This document shows, piece after piece, positions 12,982 to 19,497 of a stretch of DNA of 19,497 nt. The notes under the pieces were generated by a model. That model did not search any database and was not told the DNA's origin. It was given only the letters and a program-made list of their open reading frames with translations. The stretch is taken from assembly GCA_002473085.1 (NCBI GenBank), contig DKTP01000124.1, positions 1-19,497 on the forward strand. Reading direction: 5' to 3'. The stretch is from Anaerolineales bacterium UBA7227 (GTDB lineage Bacteria > Chloroflexota > Anaerolineae > Anaerolineales > Villigracilaceae). Position 1 is the stretch's first letter. Every line of letters starts with the position of its first letter. A program made the translations under genes and the position numbers.

Positions 12982-13800
12982 ATGATGCACGTCAACGCCT
13001 TTGACCGCTTTCACGAGGCCGACAGCCGGCTCCACCGCCTCGACCCGCGCGTCAAAGTGACGCTGACAGTCCTCTTCATCCTGTCCAACGCGCTCCTGCC
13101 CGACGGCGCCTGGGCCGCCTTTGGCCTGGCGTGGATCCTGCTTCTCTGGGCGAATCATCTCTCGAACCTCGGCCTGGACTTCACCTTCCGCCGTTCGTTC
13201 CTGGCGCTGCCGTTCGCGCTGGCAGCGGTCTCGGCCATCTTCTCCCCGCTGGGAAATCCGCTCGCGGAGTGGCGCGTCGGCCCGTTCGCGCTGACGCCCA
13301 CCGACTACGGGCTGGTCAAATTTGCCAGCATCCTCCTCCGCTCGTGGCTGTCGGTGCAGGCGGCCATCCTGCTGGCGGCGGTCACGCAATTCCCCGACAT
13401 GGTCCACGCCTTCGAGCATTTACGCGTCCCGAAAATTTTGACCACGATCGTCGCGTTCCTCTACCGCTACCTCTTCGTGCTGACGGACGAGGCGATGCGT
13501 CTGCTTCGGGCGCGGGACGCGCGCAGCGCAACCTTACCCCCCTCCGTCTCCCTTTTGCAAAAATGGGGGAGGAATAAGAGGGGGGTGGCGTGGCGCGCCA
13601 AAGTCACAGGCAACATGGCCGGTCAACTCTTCCTGAGAAGTTACGAACGCAGCGACCGCATCTACAACGCCATGCTCGCGCGCGGCTACACGGGGCAACT
13701 CCGCACGCTCCGCCCGCACGTGATGAAGCCCGGCGACTGGCTGTTTGCCGCGCTGGCGTTCGGCTCGCTCCTGCTCCTTCAATTGATCGGAAGACTTTAA
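12982..13800 (+). CDS. cbiQ: ECF transporter transmembrane (T) component CbiQ
   Basis: The 272-residue T component couples the ATPase to the CbiM substrate protein. It begins MMHVNAFDRFHEADSRLHRL, typical for CbiQ, followed by membrane helices and cytoplasmic coupling helices. The two Ala-Arg motifs of the family are seen as LLRARDARSA (about 174-183) and NAMLARGYTG (about 229-238). Between them lies an in-frame 17-codon palindromic insertion (13536-13586; SVSLLQKWGRNKRG), so this copy carries an extended coupling loop. The start lacks a good Shine-Dalgarno; ATGs at 12982 and 12985 are both possible. The gap to cbiM is 38 bases and the stop overlaps the cbiO start. Confidence 0.92.
   Translation: MMHVNAFDRFHEADSRLHRLDPRVKVTLTVLFILSNALLPDGAWAAFGLAWILLLWANHLSNLGLDFTFRRSFLALPFALAAVSAIFSPLGNPLAEWRVGPFALTPTDYGLVKFASILLRSWLSVQAAILLAAVTQFPDMVHAFEHLRVPKILTTIVAFLYRYLFVLTDEAMRLLRARDARSATLPPSVSLLQKWGRNKRGVAWRAKVTGNMAGQLFLRSYERSDRIYNAMLARGYTGQLRTLRPHVMKPGDWLFAALAFGSLLLLQLIGRL
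13536..13586. repeat. 51-bp palindromic element inserted in frame in cbiQ
   Basis: Perfect 9-bp ends ACCCCCCTC (13536-13544) and GAGGGGGGT (13578-13586) enclose a second symmetry centred on TTTTGCAAAA, with CTCCC and GGGAG arms around it. Length is exactly 17 codons. The encoded Ser/Leu/Gln/Lys/Trp stretch is unlike the surrounding coupling helices, and codon usage changes here. A similar C-tract/G-tract hairpin lies between genes at 1301-1322. Confidence 0.7.
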
Positions 13801-14555
13801 TGCCTGTTTCTCATCCCGCTCACAAATACGAAATTCCCGAATGTGAGGGCGACGTTTTGCAGGCGCGAGACCTGCGCTTTGCCTATCCCGACGGACATGA
13901 AGCCCTGCGCGGCGTTTCGTTCCGGCTCTGCGCGGGCGACAAGGCCGCGTTGGTGGGGCCGAACGGCGCGGGCAAGTCCACGCTGATGCTGCACCTGAAC
14001 GGAATTTTGGAGGGCCGCGGCGAGATCGAAGTGATGGGCCTGCGCCTCACGCGCGACAACCTGCCGGTCGTCCGCTCGATGGTGGGACTCGTCTTCCAGA
14101 ATCCCGACGACCAGCTCTTCTCTCCCACCGTCTTCGAGGACGTGGCCTTCGGCCCGCTCCACATGGGACTGCCCGAGGACGAAGTCCGCGCCCGCGTGGA
14201 CGAGGCGCTGGCCGCCGTCCACATGAGCGCCTACGCCGACCGGCTGTCGCACCACCTGAGCATGGGCGAGAAGAAACGTATCTCCATCGCCACCGTCCTT
14301 TCGATGCGCCCGTCGCTCCTGGTGTTGGACGAACCCTCCGCAGGCCTCGACCCGCGCGCCCGTCGGACGCTGATCCATTTGCTGCGCGACCTGCCCATCA
14401 CCATGCTCGTCTCCACGCATGATATGGCGCTGGTGAAAGAACTCTTCCCGCGCACCCTCGTCATGGACGAGGGACTCATCGTCGCGGACGGGTTGACGGG
14501 GGAAATCCTGGAAGACGAGGCATTGCTGGAAGCGCACGGGTTGGAGAAGGCATGA
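13800..14555 (+). CDS. cbiO: ECF transporter ATPase CbiO
   Basis: The 251-residue ABC ATPase powers the CbiMQO importer at the cytoplasmic face of the membrane. Motifs: Walker A GPNGAGKST (53-61), Q-loop Gln100 in VFQNPDDQLF, signature LSMGEKKR (153-160), Walker B LLVLDE (173-178), D-loop SAGLD (180-184) and switch His207. NPDDQLFSPTVFEDVAFGP is the hallmark of ECF ATPases, which marks it as an energy-coupling-factor subunit rather than a general importer ATPase. The signature has Met in place of the usual first Gly (LSGGE to LSMGE). The start codon overlaps the cbiQ stop (TAATG). Only one ATPase gene is present, so a homodimer is expected, as in other CbiO/NikO systems. Confidence 0.95.
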   Translation: MPVSHPAHKYEIPECEGDVLQARDLRFAYPDGHEALRGVSFRLCAGDKAALVGPNGAGKSTLMLHLNGILEGRGEIEVMGLRLTRDNLPVVRSMVGLVFQNPDDQLFSPTVFEDVAFGPLHMGLPEDEVRARVDEALAAVHMSAYADRLSHHLSMGEKKRISIATVLSMRPSLLVLDEPSAGLDPRARRTLIHLLRDLPITMLVSTHDMALVKELFPRTLVMDEGLIVADGLTGEILEDEALLEAHGLEKA

Positions 14556-14595
14556 TCGAAAACGCCAGTTCGGTCAGGGCGGAGGCTTCATTGGT

Positions 14596-14601
14596 TATAA
14601 T
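14596..14601 (+). promoter_or_regulatory. -10 box before the SARP/BTAD regulator
   Basis: A perfect TATAAT lies 23 bases before the regulator's ATG, but no convincing -35 box is found 16-18 bp upstream. The short untranslated leader would explain the weak Shine-Dalgarno (GAGGG). Activator dependence is possible. Confidence 0.5.
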
Positions 14602-14624
14602 CAAACCGAGGGTCAATCTGTATC

Positions 14625-17012
14625 ATGGACGACTCGGCTGCGACTCACGGCCATCCCTGGAAAGTTTTCCTCCTCGGCGGCTTACGCATCTTTCATCGAG
14701 GCAGGCCCGCCGCGCTGCCGCCATTCCGCGCCCAACTGCTGCTGGCGCGGCTCCTGCTCCATCCGTCCGAGCAAAAACGCGGCCAACTGGCGGGCGCGCT
14801 CTTCCCTGATTCCCCCGAAGACGCCGCCAGGGCCCGCGTAAGCGACCGCCTCTGGCTGTTGAAGAATAGCCTGCCGAAATTCCCCCTCGTCGCCACGCCC
14901 GCCGAAATCAGCCTCGCAGAGGGACAAGTTTGGCTGGACGTGAACGAGTTCCGTCTCCTCCTCCGCAAGGACGACCCCGCCTCCATCGCGCAAGCCATCG
15001 AACTCTATCGCGGCGACCTGCTCCCCGAACAGGACGCCGACTGGCTCCTGCTCGAACGCGAGAACCTCTACATCACCTACATCCACGCCCTGCAATCGCT
15101 CGGACAGCGCCATTTGCAAAACGGCGACCCGCTTCAGGCCATCCCCCTGCTCGAAAAACTCCACGCGCACGAACCCTTCGACGAAGCCAGCCTGCGCGGA
15201 CTGTTGCGCGCCCGCCAATCCACGGGCGGACGCGGCGCGGCGCTCGCGGCCTTCGACCGATTCCGCCTCCGACTCAGGGACGAGTTGGGACTCGACCCCG
15301 AACCCGCCACGCTCGAACTGGCGGAGGCCATCCGCGCGCAGGGACTTCCCCCTCCGCCTCCCCGCGCGGAACTGAAACTGCCCGCGTCCGTCCCCGCTCT
15401 CTTCCAGCGCGGACAGTTCGCCCTCTGGCGCGGCGACGTCCCGACGATGAACGCCTGCGCGGACGCGCTCCGCCAAAAGTCGGGACAGACCGAGGCCGAC
15501 GCGCTCGAATCCGCTTCCGCCATCCTGCGCGGCGATTTCGAGTCGGCCAAAAAAATTCTCGGCAGGCGCTCGTCCCCGTCCCTTTTGATCCAAGTCCAGC
15601 AAATTCATCTCGCGGCAGAACTTAAGGAATTTACCAATGTAGTCGAGCGATGTAAAATCGCCATCCTCGAAGCGCGTCGCCGGAAGAATGTGATTGCCGA
15701 GGCGCTCCTGTTGGCCGATCAAGGCTCCGCCTATCAGCGCACAGGCAACGCGCTCGAAGCCATGCGCTGCGCCAACCAGATCATCACGCAGGCCGAAAAG
15801 GAAAACCTGCCCTACCTGCTGGCGCGCGGACTTTTGCTCAAAGGCATTCTGCAAATCAGCCAGGGATTTGAGCGCGACGCGCTCGAAACCTTCCATCACG
15901 CCGCGGCCTACGCGGGCGAACACGGATTCCTGCCCCTGCTGGCGCGCGTGGAAGGCAAACTGGGCATCGCCTATCAACAGACCGGGAAATTTCGGACGTC
16001 CATCCAGCATTACGAGCGCGCCTTGCAGATCGCCCGCGACTTAAATATGAAACGCGACGAAGCCGAGACGCTTCACAATTTCGCCATCTCGCTCGCCTCG
16101 CTGGGACGCAACGACGAGAGCGTCCACTACGTCCGCCAGGGACGCGACCTCTTCGCCACGCTCCACGACGAGCAGGGCATGGCGCGCAACACCTACCACC
16201 TCGCCTTCGGGCTGGCGCTGGCCGAAAACGGCGACCTCGACGAAGCGCTCGCCCTCGGCCAACAGGCGCTGAAGATCTTCCAGAAGCGCCAATCGCAAGG
16301 CTGGATCGCCTCGGTGTACGCCATGCTCGGATACATCCACTGGCAGAGAAACGAACCCGACGCCGCCATCGCCATGTGCGGGCAGGCCATCCCCATTTAC
16401 CAGAAACTCGACGAGCCCGACTACATCCCCGAACTATACGGCTACATCGGGATGGCGTATCTGCAAAAGGGGAATCCGCGCAAGGCGCTGGAATTCACGT
16501 CCGCCGCGATGGATGAGATGACGCGCAGCGAACTGTACGACATCGCCTCCGAAATCTACTACGCCCACGCCTCCGCCCTCGACGCGCTGGGGCGCGCCGG
16601 CGAAGCCGAAGACTACCTCCGCCGCGGCTACGAAAACCTGCTGACCTACGCCTCCGAGATCGAAGACCCCGACGCGCTGGCGGCCTACTTCCGCCGCGAC
16701 CCCACCGTCCGCGGCTTGATGGAGCAGGTCTACGCGCGCGGACTGGCTTCCCCGCCCAGGAAGGAGACGCACCTCGTCTCGTCGCGCGGACGCGCCCCCA
16801 TCCGCGTCGCGTGGACCGTGGACGCGGGCGCGCCCGACGCGGCGTTGAAGAACGCCTCGGGCGCGGTCGCCCTCCGTCGGACGCGTATCCAGCGTCTCCT
16901 GCGCGAGGCGCGGGAGCAGGGCAGCGACCCGTCCCTCGAGCAGATCGCCGCGCTGATGCAGGTCAGCCTGCGGACGGTCCAGCGGGACGTCCGCGAATTG
17001 GAAGGACGGTAG
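14625..17012 (+). CDS. SARP/BTAD-type transcriptional regulator with TPR array and C-terminal helix-turn-helix
   Basis: The 795-residue protein begins with an OmpR-like winged helix of the SARP type (about 12-105, WKVFLLGGLRIFHRGR). The bacterial transcriptional activation domain follows (about 106-245, ELYRGDLLPEQDADWLLLER and RDELGLDPEPATLELAEAI). A long tetratricopeptide array (about 255-690) has repeats such as GKLGIAYQQTGKFRTSIQHY and GYIGMAYLQKGNPRKALEF. The last 47 residues (749-795) form a second helix-turn-helix, SLEQIAALMQVSLRTVQRDV. No NTPase domain is present, unlike AfsR or LAL regulators. BTAD proteins control secondary metabolism or signalling genes; the TPRs likely bind a protein partner. 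The target is unknown; the gene is codirectional with the cbi operon but has its own -10 box. Confidence 0.9.
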   Translation: MDDSAATHGHPWKVFLLGGLRIFHRGRPAALPPFRAQLLLARLLLHPSEQKRGQLAGALFPDSPEDAARARVSDRLWLLKNSLPKFPLVATPAEISLAEGQVWLDVNEFRLLLRKDDPASIAQAIELYRGDLLPEQDADWLLLERENLYITYIHALQSLGQRHLQNGDPLQAIPLLEKLHAHEPFDEASLRGLLRARQSTGGRGAALAAFDRFRLRLRDELGLDPEPATLELAEAIRAQGLPPPPPRAELKLPASVPALFQRGQFALWRGDVPTMNACADALRQKSGQTEADALESASAILRGDFESAKKILGRRSSPSLLIQVQQIHLAAELKEFTNVVERCKIAILEARRRKNVIAEALLLADQGSAYQRTGNALEAMRCANQIITQAEKENLPYLLARGLLLKGILQISQGFERDALETFHHAAAYAGEHGFLPLLARVEGKLGIAYQQTGKFRTSIQHYERALQIARDLNMKRDEAETLHNFAISLASLGRNDESVHYVRQGRDLFATLHDEQGMARNTYHLAFGLALAENGDLDEALALGQQALKIFQKRQSQGWIASVYAMLGYIHWQRNEPDAAIAMCGQAIPIYQKLDEPDYIPELYGYIGMAYLQKGNPRKALEFTSAAMDEMTRSELYDIASEIYYAHASALDALGRAGEAEDYLRRGYENLLTYASEIEDPDALAAYFRRDPTVRGLMEQVYARGLASPPRKETHLVSSRGRAPIRVAWTVDAGAPDAALKNASGAVALRRTRIQRLLREAREQGSDPSLEQIAALMQVSLRTVQRDVRELEGR

Positions 17013-17019
17013 GGGCGAA

Positions 17020-17161
17020 CCTGCGTGTTCGCCCTGCATGTTCGCCCTGCGTGTTCGCCCTGCATGGTCGCCCTGCATGTTCGCCCTGCATGGTCGCCCT
17101 GCATGGTCGCCCTGCGTGTTCGCCCTGCGTGTTCGCCCTGCGTGTTCGCCCTGCGTGTTCG
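17020..17161. repeat. 13-bp tandem repeat array (about 11 units)
   Basis: A 12-base partial unit (17020-17031) is followed by ten complete 13-mers from 17032 to 17161 with consensus CCCTGC(A/G)TG(T/G)TCG. Variants run in the order AT, GT, AG, AT, AG, AG, GT, GT, GT, GT at the two variable positions, so the last four units are identical and probably the most recently duplicated. The unit derives from an intergenic hairpin, GGGCGAAC...GTTCGCCC, whose left arm survives at 17013-17020. The array begins directly after the regulator stop codon. It has no spacers and is not CRISPR. Confidence 0.9.
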
Positions 17162-17185
17162 CCCTGCCGCGGGCAGACGCGCAGC

Positions 17186-17207
17186 GGGCAGACACGTAGG
17201 TCTGCCC
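17186..17207. repeat. Hairpin of dispersed GGGCAGAC type
   Basis: GGGCAGAC (17186-17193) and GTCTGCCC (17200-17207) enclose ACGTAG. A partial extra copy of the left arm, GGGCAGACGCG, lies just upstream at 17171. It resembles the GGGCGAAC/GTTCGCCC element that seeded the tandem array. The rest of 17208-17285 shows only a possible -10 box, TATAGT, at 17273-17278. Confidence 0.6.
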
Positions 17208-17285
17208 CTACGTGGTTTCGTGACGTGATGGTTTAACGACAAATCCACGAGAGCGCGACGAGAGGGGTTGGGTATAGTGGGGATA

Positions 17286-17522
17286 ATGACGATGCCGATT
17301 TCCCCCCATTTCAGTTTCATTGTCCGCTGCTGGCGCGGCGCCGACGGGGCGCTACACGGCTGGGTGGTGGACGCTCTCACTCAACGCGCCTATCCTTTCG
17401 CCACAGAAAGGGAAATGGCCGCGCATATCGCTCAACTCTCACAGGATACGGAAGCGAAGCCCGTCGCATCGGCCTTGCCGCATCCTGCCAATCGAAAAGG
17501 AGAACGCCATGAAAGTCCGTAA
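17286..17522 (+). CDS. Small conserved-looking protein, function unknown
   Basis: The 78-residue protein starts MTMPISPHFSFIVRCWRGAD and continues ALHGWVVDALTQRAYPFAT, then a predicted helix (EREMAAHIAQL) and a disordered tail. The strand-rich pattern (two beta segments, a DxxTxxxYPF turn, a helix) resembles short single-domain proteins I recall as frequent in Anaerolineae, without a named function. Start choice is uncertain: TTG 17268, ATG 17286 and ATG 17292 are in frame and only GGGG precedes 17286. Its end overlaps the start of the next gene by 14 bases, which supports cotranscription and translational coupling. Confidence 0.6.
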   Translation: MTMPISPHFSFIVRCWRGADGALHGWVVDALTQRAYPFATEREMAAHIAQLSQDTEAKPVASALPHPANRKGERHESP

Positions 17523-18216
17523 ATTTTTCATCGCCGCCGCCATGGGCCTGTCCGCGCTTCTGCTCTCGGCCTGCAAGGTCAACTTCATCACCGAGATCGA
17601 CTCCAACGGGGCGGGGAAATACGTTCAGGAGATCGGCTTCCAGGGCGACGAGGCCTCGATGGCCGGGCTGGGCAGCGCGGGAGAGGATTTTTGCGCCAGC
17701 CAGAACGACGAGGTCCCGCCCGGCACGATCATCCGCCAGGAGACGCGCGACGAGAACGAGACCTGGTGCATCTATGAAACCCCGTTCGCTTCGCTGGATG
17801 AACTGAAAGCCATCTATGGCGCGACCGACACGTCCATCCACGACATTTCCCTCGCCGACGGGAAACTGACCTACGACATCACCCTCGACCTGAGCGGCGA
17901 CAGCAACGCCCCGATGGGCGCAGACATGACCTGGTCGGTTGTGATGCCGGGGAACGTCGTCGAACACAACGCCGCCGCCCAGGAGGGCAACACGCTTACC
18001 TGGAAGTTGCTCGGCGGCGCGGCCAATGAGATCCGCGCGGTCAGCGAAGTCGGATCTTTCAGCGACAATGCGCTCTGGTACATCCTCGGCGGCGGCGCGC
18101 TGCTCGGCTTTTGCTGCCTGGGATTGATCGCCGTCGGCGGCGCGGTCTTCTTCCTCGTCCGCCGCAACAAAAAAACCGCTTCAGCGGAATCCCCCGCCGA
18201 ATCCAAATCCAATTGA
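17509..18216 (+). CDS. LppM-like membrane-anchored lipoprotein
   Basis: The 235-residue protein starts MKVRKFFIAAAMGLSALLLS with lipobox LSAC (Cys22), so it is exported and lipidated. The extracytoplasmic domain (about 23-185) shows ITEIDSNGAGKYVQEIGF early and MTWSVVMPGNVVEHNA with LTWKLLGG late; this alternating pattern matches the LppM/DUF3153 domain of mycobacterial and cyanobacterial lipoproteins. A glycine-rich membrane helix (about 189-217) and a basic cytoplasmic tail end the protein, giving double anchoring. ATG 17509 has AAAGGAG upstream and lies inside the preceding gene. Molecular role is unknown; LppM affects envelope traffic in mycobacteria. It is followed 26 bases later by a secreted beta-helix protein. 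Confidence 0.8.
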   Translation: MKVRKFFIAAAMGLSALLLSACKVNFITEIDSNGAGKYVQEIGFQGDEASMAGLGSAGEDFCASQNDEVPPGTIIRQETRDENETWCIYETPFASLDELKAIYGATDTSIHDISLADGKLTYDITLDLSGDSNAPMGADMTWSVVMPGNVVEHNAAAQEGNTLTWKLLGGAANEIRAVSEVGSFSDNALWYILGGGALLGFCCLGLIAVGGAVFFLVRRNKKTASAESPAESKSN

Positions 18217-18242
18217 CAGTTCAAAATCCAAGGAGAAATCTC

Positions 18243-19497
18243 ATGAAACTCATTCGCCCATTCCTGGTCATCTGCCTTATCGTCGGCTTGCTGGCGGCCT
18301 TCCCCGTCCGTTCAGTCCATGCGGATACGATCGGCGTCTCCAACTGCGACGACAGCGGAGCGGGATCCCTGCGCCAGGCCATCGCCGACGCGAACAGCGG
18401 CGACACCATCAACTTTTCGGTGGATTGTCCGGCCTCGGCGCCGATCACGCTGGCAAGTTCCCTTATCATCTCCAAAGCCATCACCGTCAGCGGCGCGGGG
18501 CGCGACGTGGTCATCAGCGGCAACAACGCCGTGCGTATTCTGGAAACCCTGGGCGCCGACGTGGCCCTGGAATACCTGACTCTCAAAGAAGCCTCCGTCA
18601 GCGATGGAGGCAATGGCGGCGCGATTTACGATAGCGGCAACCGCCTGACGATCTCTCACGTGACGTTTGAGGGCAACGTCGTCAGCAATGCGGGAGACGG
18701 CGGCGCCATCTATCATTATTTGAACGGGTCGCTCGCCATCCAGAACAGCGTTTTCCTGGGCAACTCTGCCGATCTGGGCGGCGCCATCTTTTCCATGGCA
18801 AACACCACCGTCGCAGACACAACTTTTTCAAACAACAAAGCCTTCCGCGGCGGCGCGTATACAAATTACAGCGGCTCAACAGCCACATTCGAGCGCGTAA
18901 CCATGAGCGGCAACACGGCCACCGGCCCGGGCAGCACATTTGGTCAAGGCGGGGCAATTTACTTCGGGTTTGGGACGTTGAATATTTACAACAGCGCCAT
19001 CTCGGGAAACGGCTCTGCCAGTTATACAAATGCAGGCGGCGCACTGTATGTCTATGACGCCAATGTGACCATCAAGAACAGCGCCATCGCCGACAACCTG
19101 ATGGACACATCCGACCCAGGGTATCACGGCGGCGGTATGCTTATCAACAATTCCACCTTGAGCCTGTTCAACTCCATCCTGGCGAACAATGCCAAAGATG
19201 ATTGTTACACAGAAGAAGGGCTGACCATCGCGCAAAATGTCAACAACCTGGTGGAAGTGAGCGTCGGATGCGGGACCCCATCCCTGACCGCCGACCCCAA
19301 CCTCGGCCCGCTGGCCGATAACGGCGGCCCCACCTGGACCCGCGCCCTGCTTCCCGGTTCCCCGGCCATTGATGCCGGGGACGCCTCTTCCTGCCTCGCG
19401 ACCGACCAGCGCGGGATCATCCGTCCGCAGGGCGTACGTTGCGACATTGGCTCGTTCGAATTGGAGCAGTACAGTCGGACCTTCCGCTCGGCCGGCG
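18243..19497 (+). CDS. Secreted parallel beta-helix protein, choice-of-anchor Q-like (cut by window edge)
   Basis: ATG 18243 follows AAGGAGAAATCTC and opens a frame that runs off the right edge (at least 418 codons). Residues 1-27 are a Sec signal peptide ending VHA. GSLRQAIADANSGDTINF (about 43-60) is the standard entry to Chloroflexota and planctomycete beta-helix adhesins. About nine irregular turns with GGAIY, GNSA and FSNNKA motifs (about 75-310) resemble polymorphic outer membrane protein repeats (GGAI and FxxN). ADPNLGPLADNGGPTWTRAL and GSPAIDAGDA (about 355-380), then DQRGIIRPQ and CDIGSFE, match the domain preceding choice-of-anchor Q. It is probably a surface adhesin or matrix protein. 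The C-terminal anchor lies outside the window. Confidence 0.88.
   Translation, partial: MKLIRPFLVICLIVGLLAAFPVRSVHADTIGVSNCDDSGAGSLRQAIADANSGDTINFSVDCPASAPITLASSLIISKAITVSGAGRDVVISGNNAVRILETLGADVALEYLTLKEASVSDGGNGGAIYDSGNRLTISHVTFEGNVVSNAGDGGAIYHYLNGSLAIQNSVFLGNSADLGGAIFSMANTTVADTTFSNNKAFRGGAYTNYSGSTATFERVTMSGNTATGPGSTFGQGGAIYFGFGTLNIYNSAISGNGSASYTNAGGALYVYDANVTIKNSAIADNLMDTSDPGYHGGGMLINNSTLSLFNSILANNAKDDCYTEEGLTIAQNVNNLVEVSVGCGTPSLTADPNLGPLADNGGPTWTRALLPGSPAIDAGDASSCLATDQRGIIRPQGVRCDIGSFELEQYSRTFRSAG

Noticed and set aside
17020..17161. Regular repeats that could suggest a CRISPR array
   Set aside because: Units of 13 bp are directly adjacent with no spacers, and no cas gene is near; this is a tandem minisatellite.
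16434..17380. Minus-strand frames with repetitive HAGRTRRANTQGE-like peptides
   Set aside because: They are translations of the 13-bp tandem array; three reading phases give the same periodic peptide and none has a plausible start.

Overview
The window is high-GC DNA with strong bacterial Shine-Dalgarno sites. Its gene content suggests a filamentous or multicellular Chloroflexota of the Anaerolineae type: a RecG with a proline-rich N-terminal extension, a NACHT/formylglycine-enzyme-fold fusion, a SARP/BTAD-TPR regulator, a DppB with a DxDxDG insertion, a CbiM-PDGLE fusion, an LppM-like lipoprotein and a choice-of-anchor-Q-like beta-helix protein. This placement rests on family recollection, not on a marker gene. 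No rRNA, tRNA, insertion sequence or CRISPR array was seen.

Layout. 1-377 (-): start of a probable recG running off the left edge. 378-636: eroded repeats. 637-1218 (-): an A/T-rich membrane-anchored coiled-coil gene of unknown function. 1219-3585: a tryptophan module with a near-perfect sigma-70 promoter, a complete T-box riboswitch (specifier UGG, discriminator-pairing base C, intrinsic terminator), two tiny ORFs and trpB2. 3718-4113: an Hsp20 chaperone closed by a strong terminator. 4267-7967: a peptide-type ABC importer (lipoprotein plus two permeases) with no ATPase genes beside it.

8083-11382 is the most interesting part. A 918-residue NLR-like protein (coiled coil, glycine/valine-rich motif, NACHT NTPase, helical region, C-terminal C-lectin/FGE fold) is followed by a 138-residue protein that carries the same glycine/valine-rich motif and ends in a hydrophobic helix. 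A 15-bp-stem terminator closes the pair. It looks like a two-gene conflict (anti-phage type) system: the large protein would be sensor and switch, the small one partner or effector. The C-lectin tail lacks FGE cysteines and has unusual hydrophobic residues at the positions that vary in diversity-generating-retroelement targets.

11511-14555 is a nickel/cobalt uptake operon: a Fur-family repressor with a palindrome overlapping its own promoter, then a cbiM-cbiN fusion, cbiQ and cbiO. cbiQ carries an in-frame 51-bp palindromic insertion, and CbiM has a 7-residue extension in front of its metal-binding His. 14625-17012 is a SARP/BTAD-TPR regulator with a second helix-turn-helix at its C-terminus. 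It is followed by a 13-bp tandem repeat array. The right end (17286-19497) is a probable cell-envelope cluster: a small conserved-looking protein overlapping an LppM-like lipoprotein, then a secreted beta-helix protein cut by the window edge.
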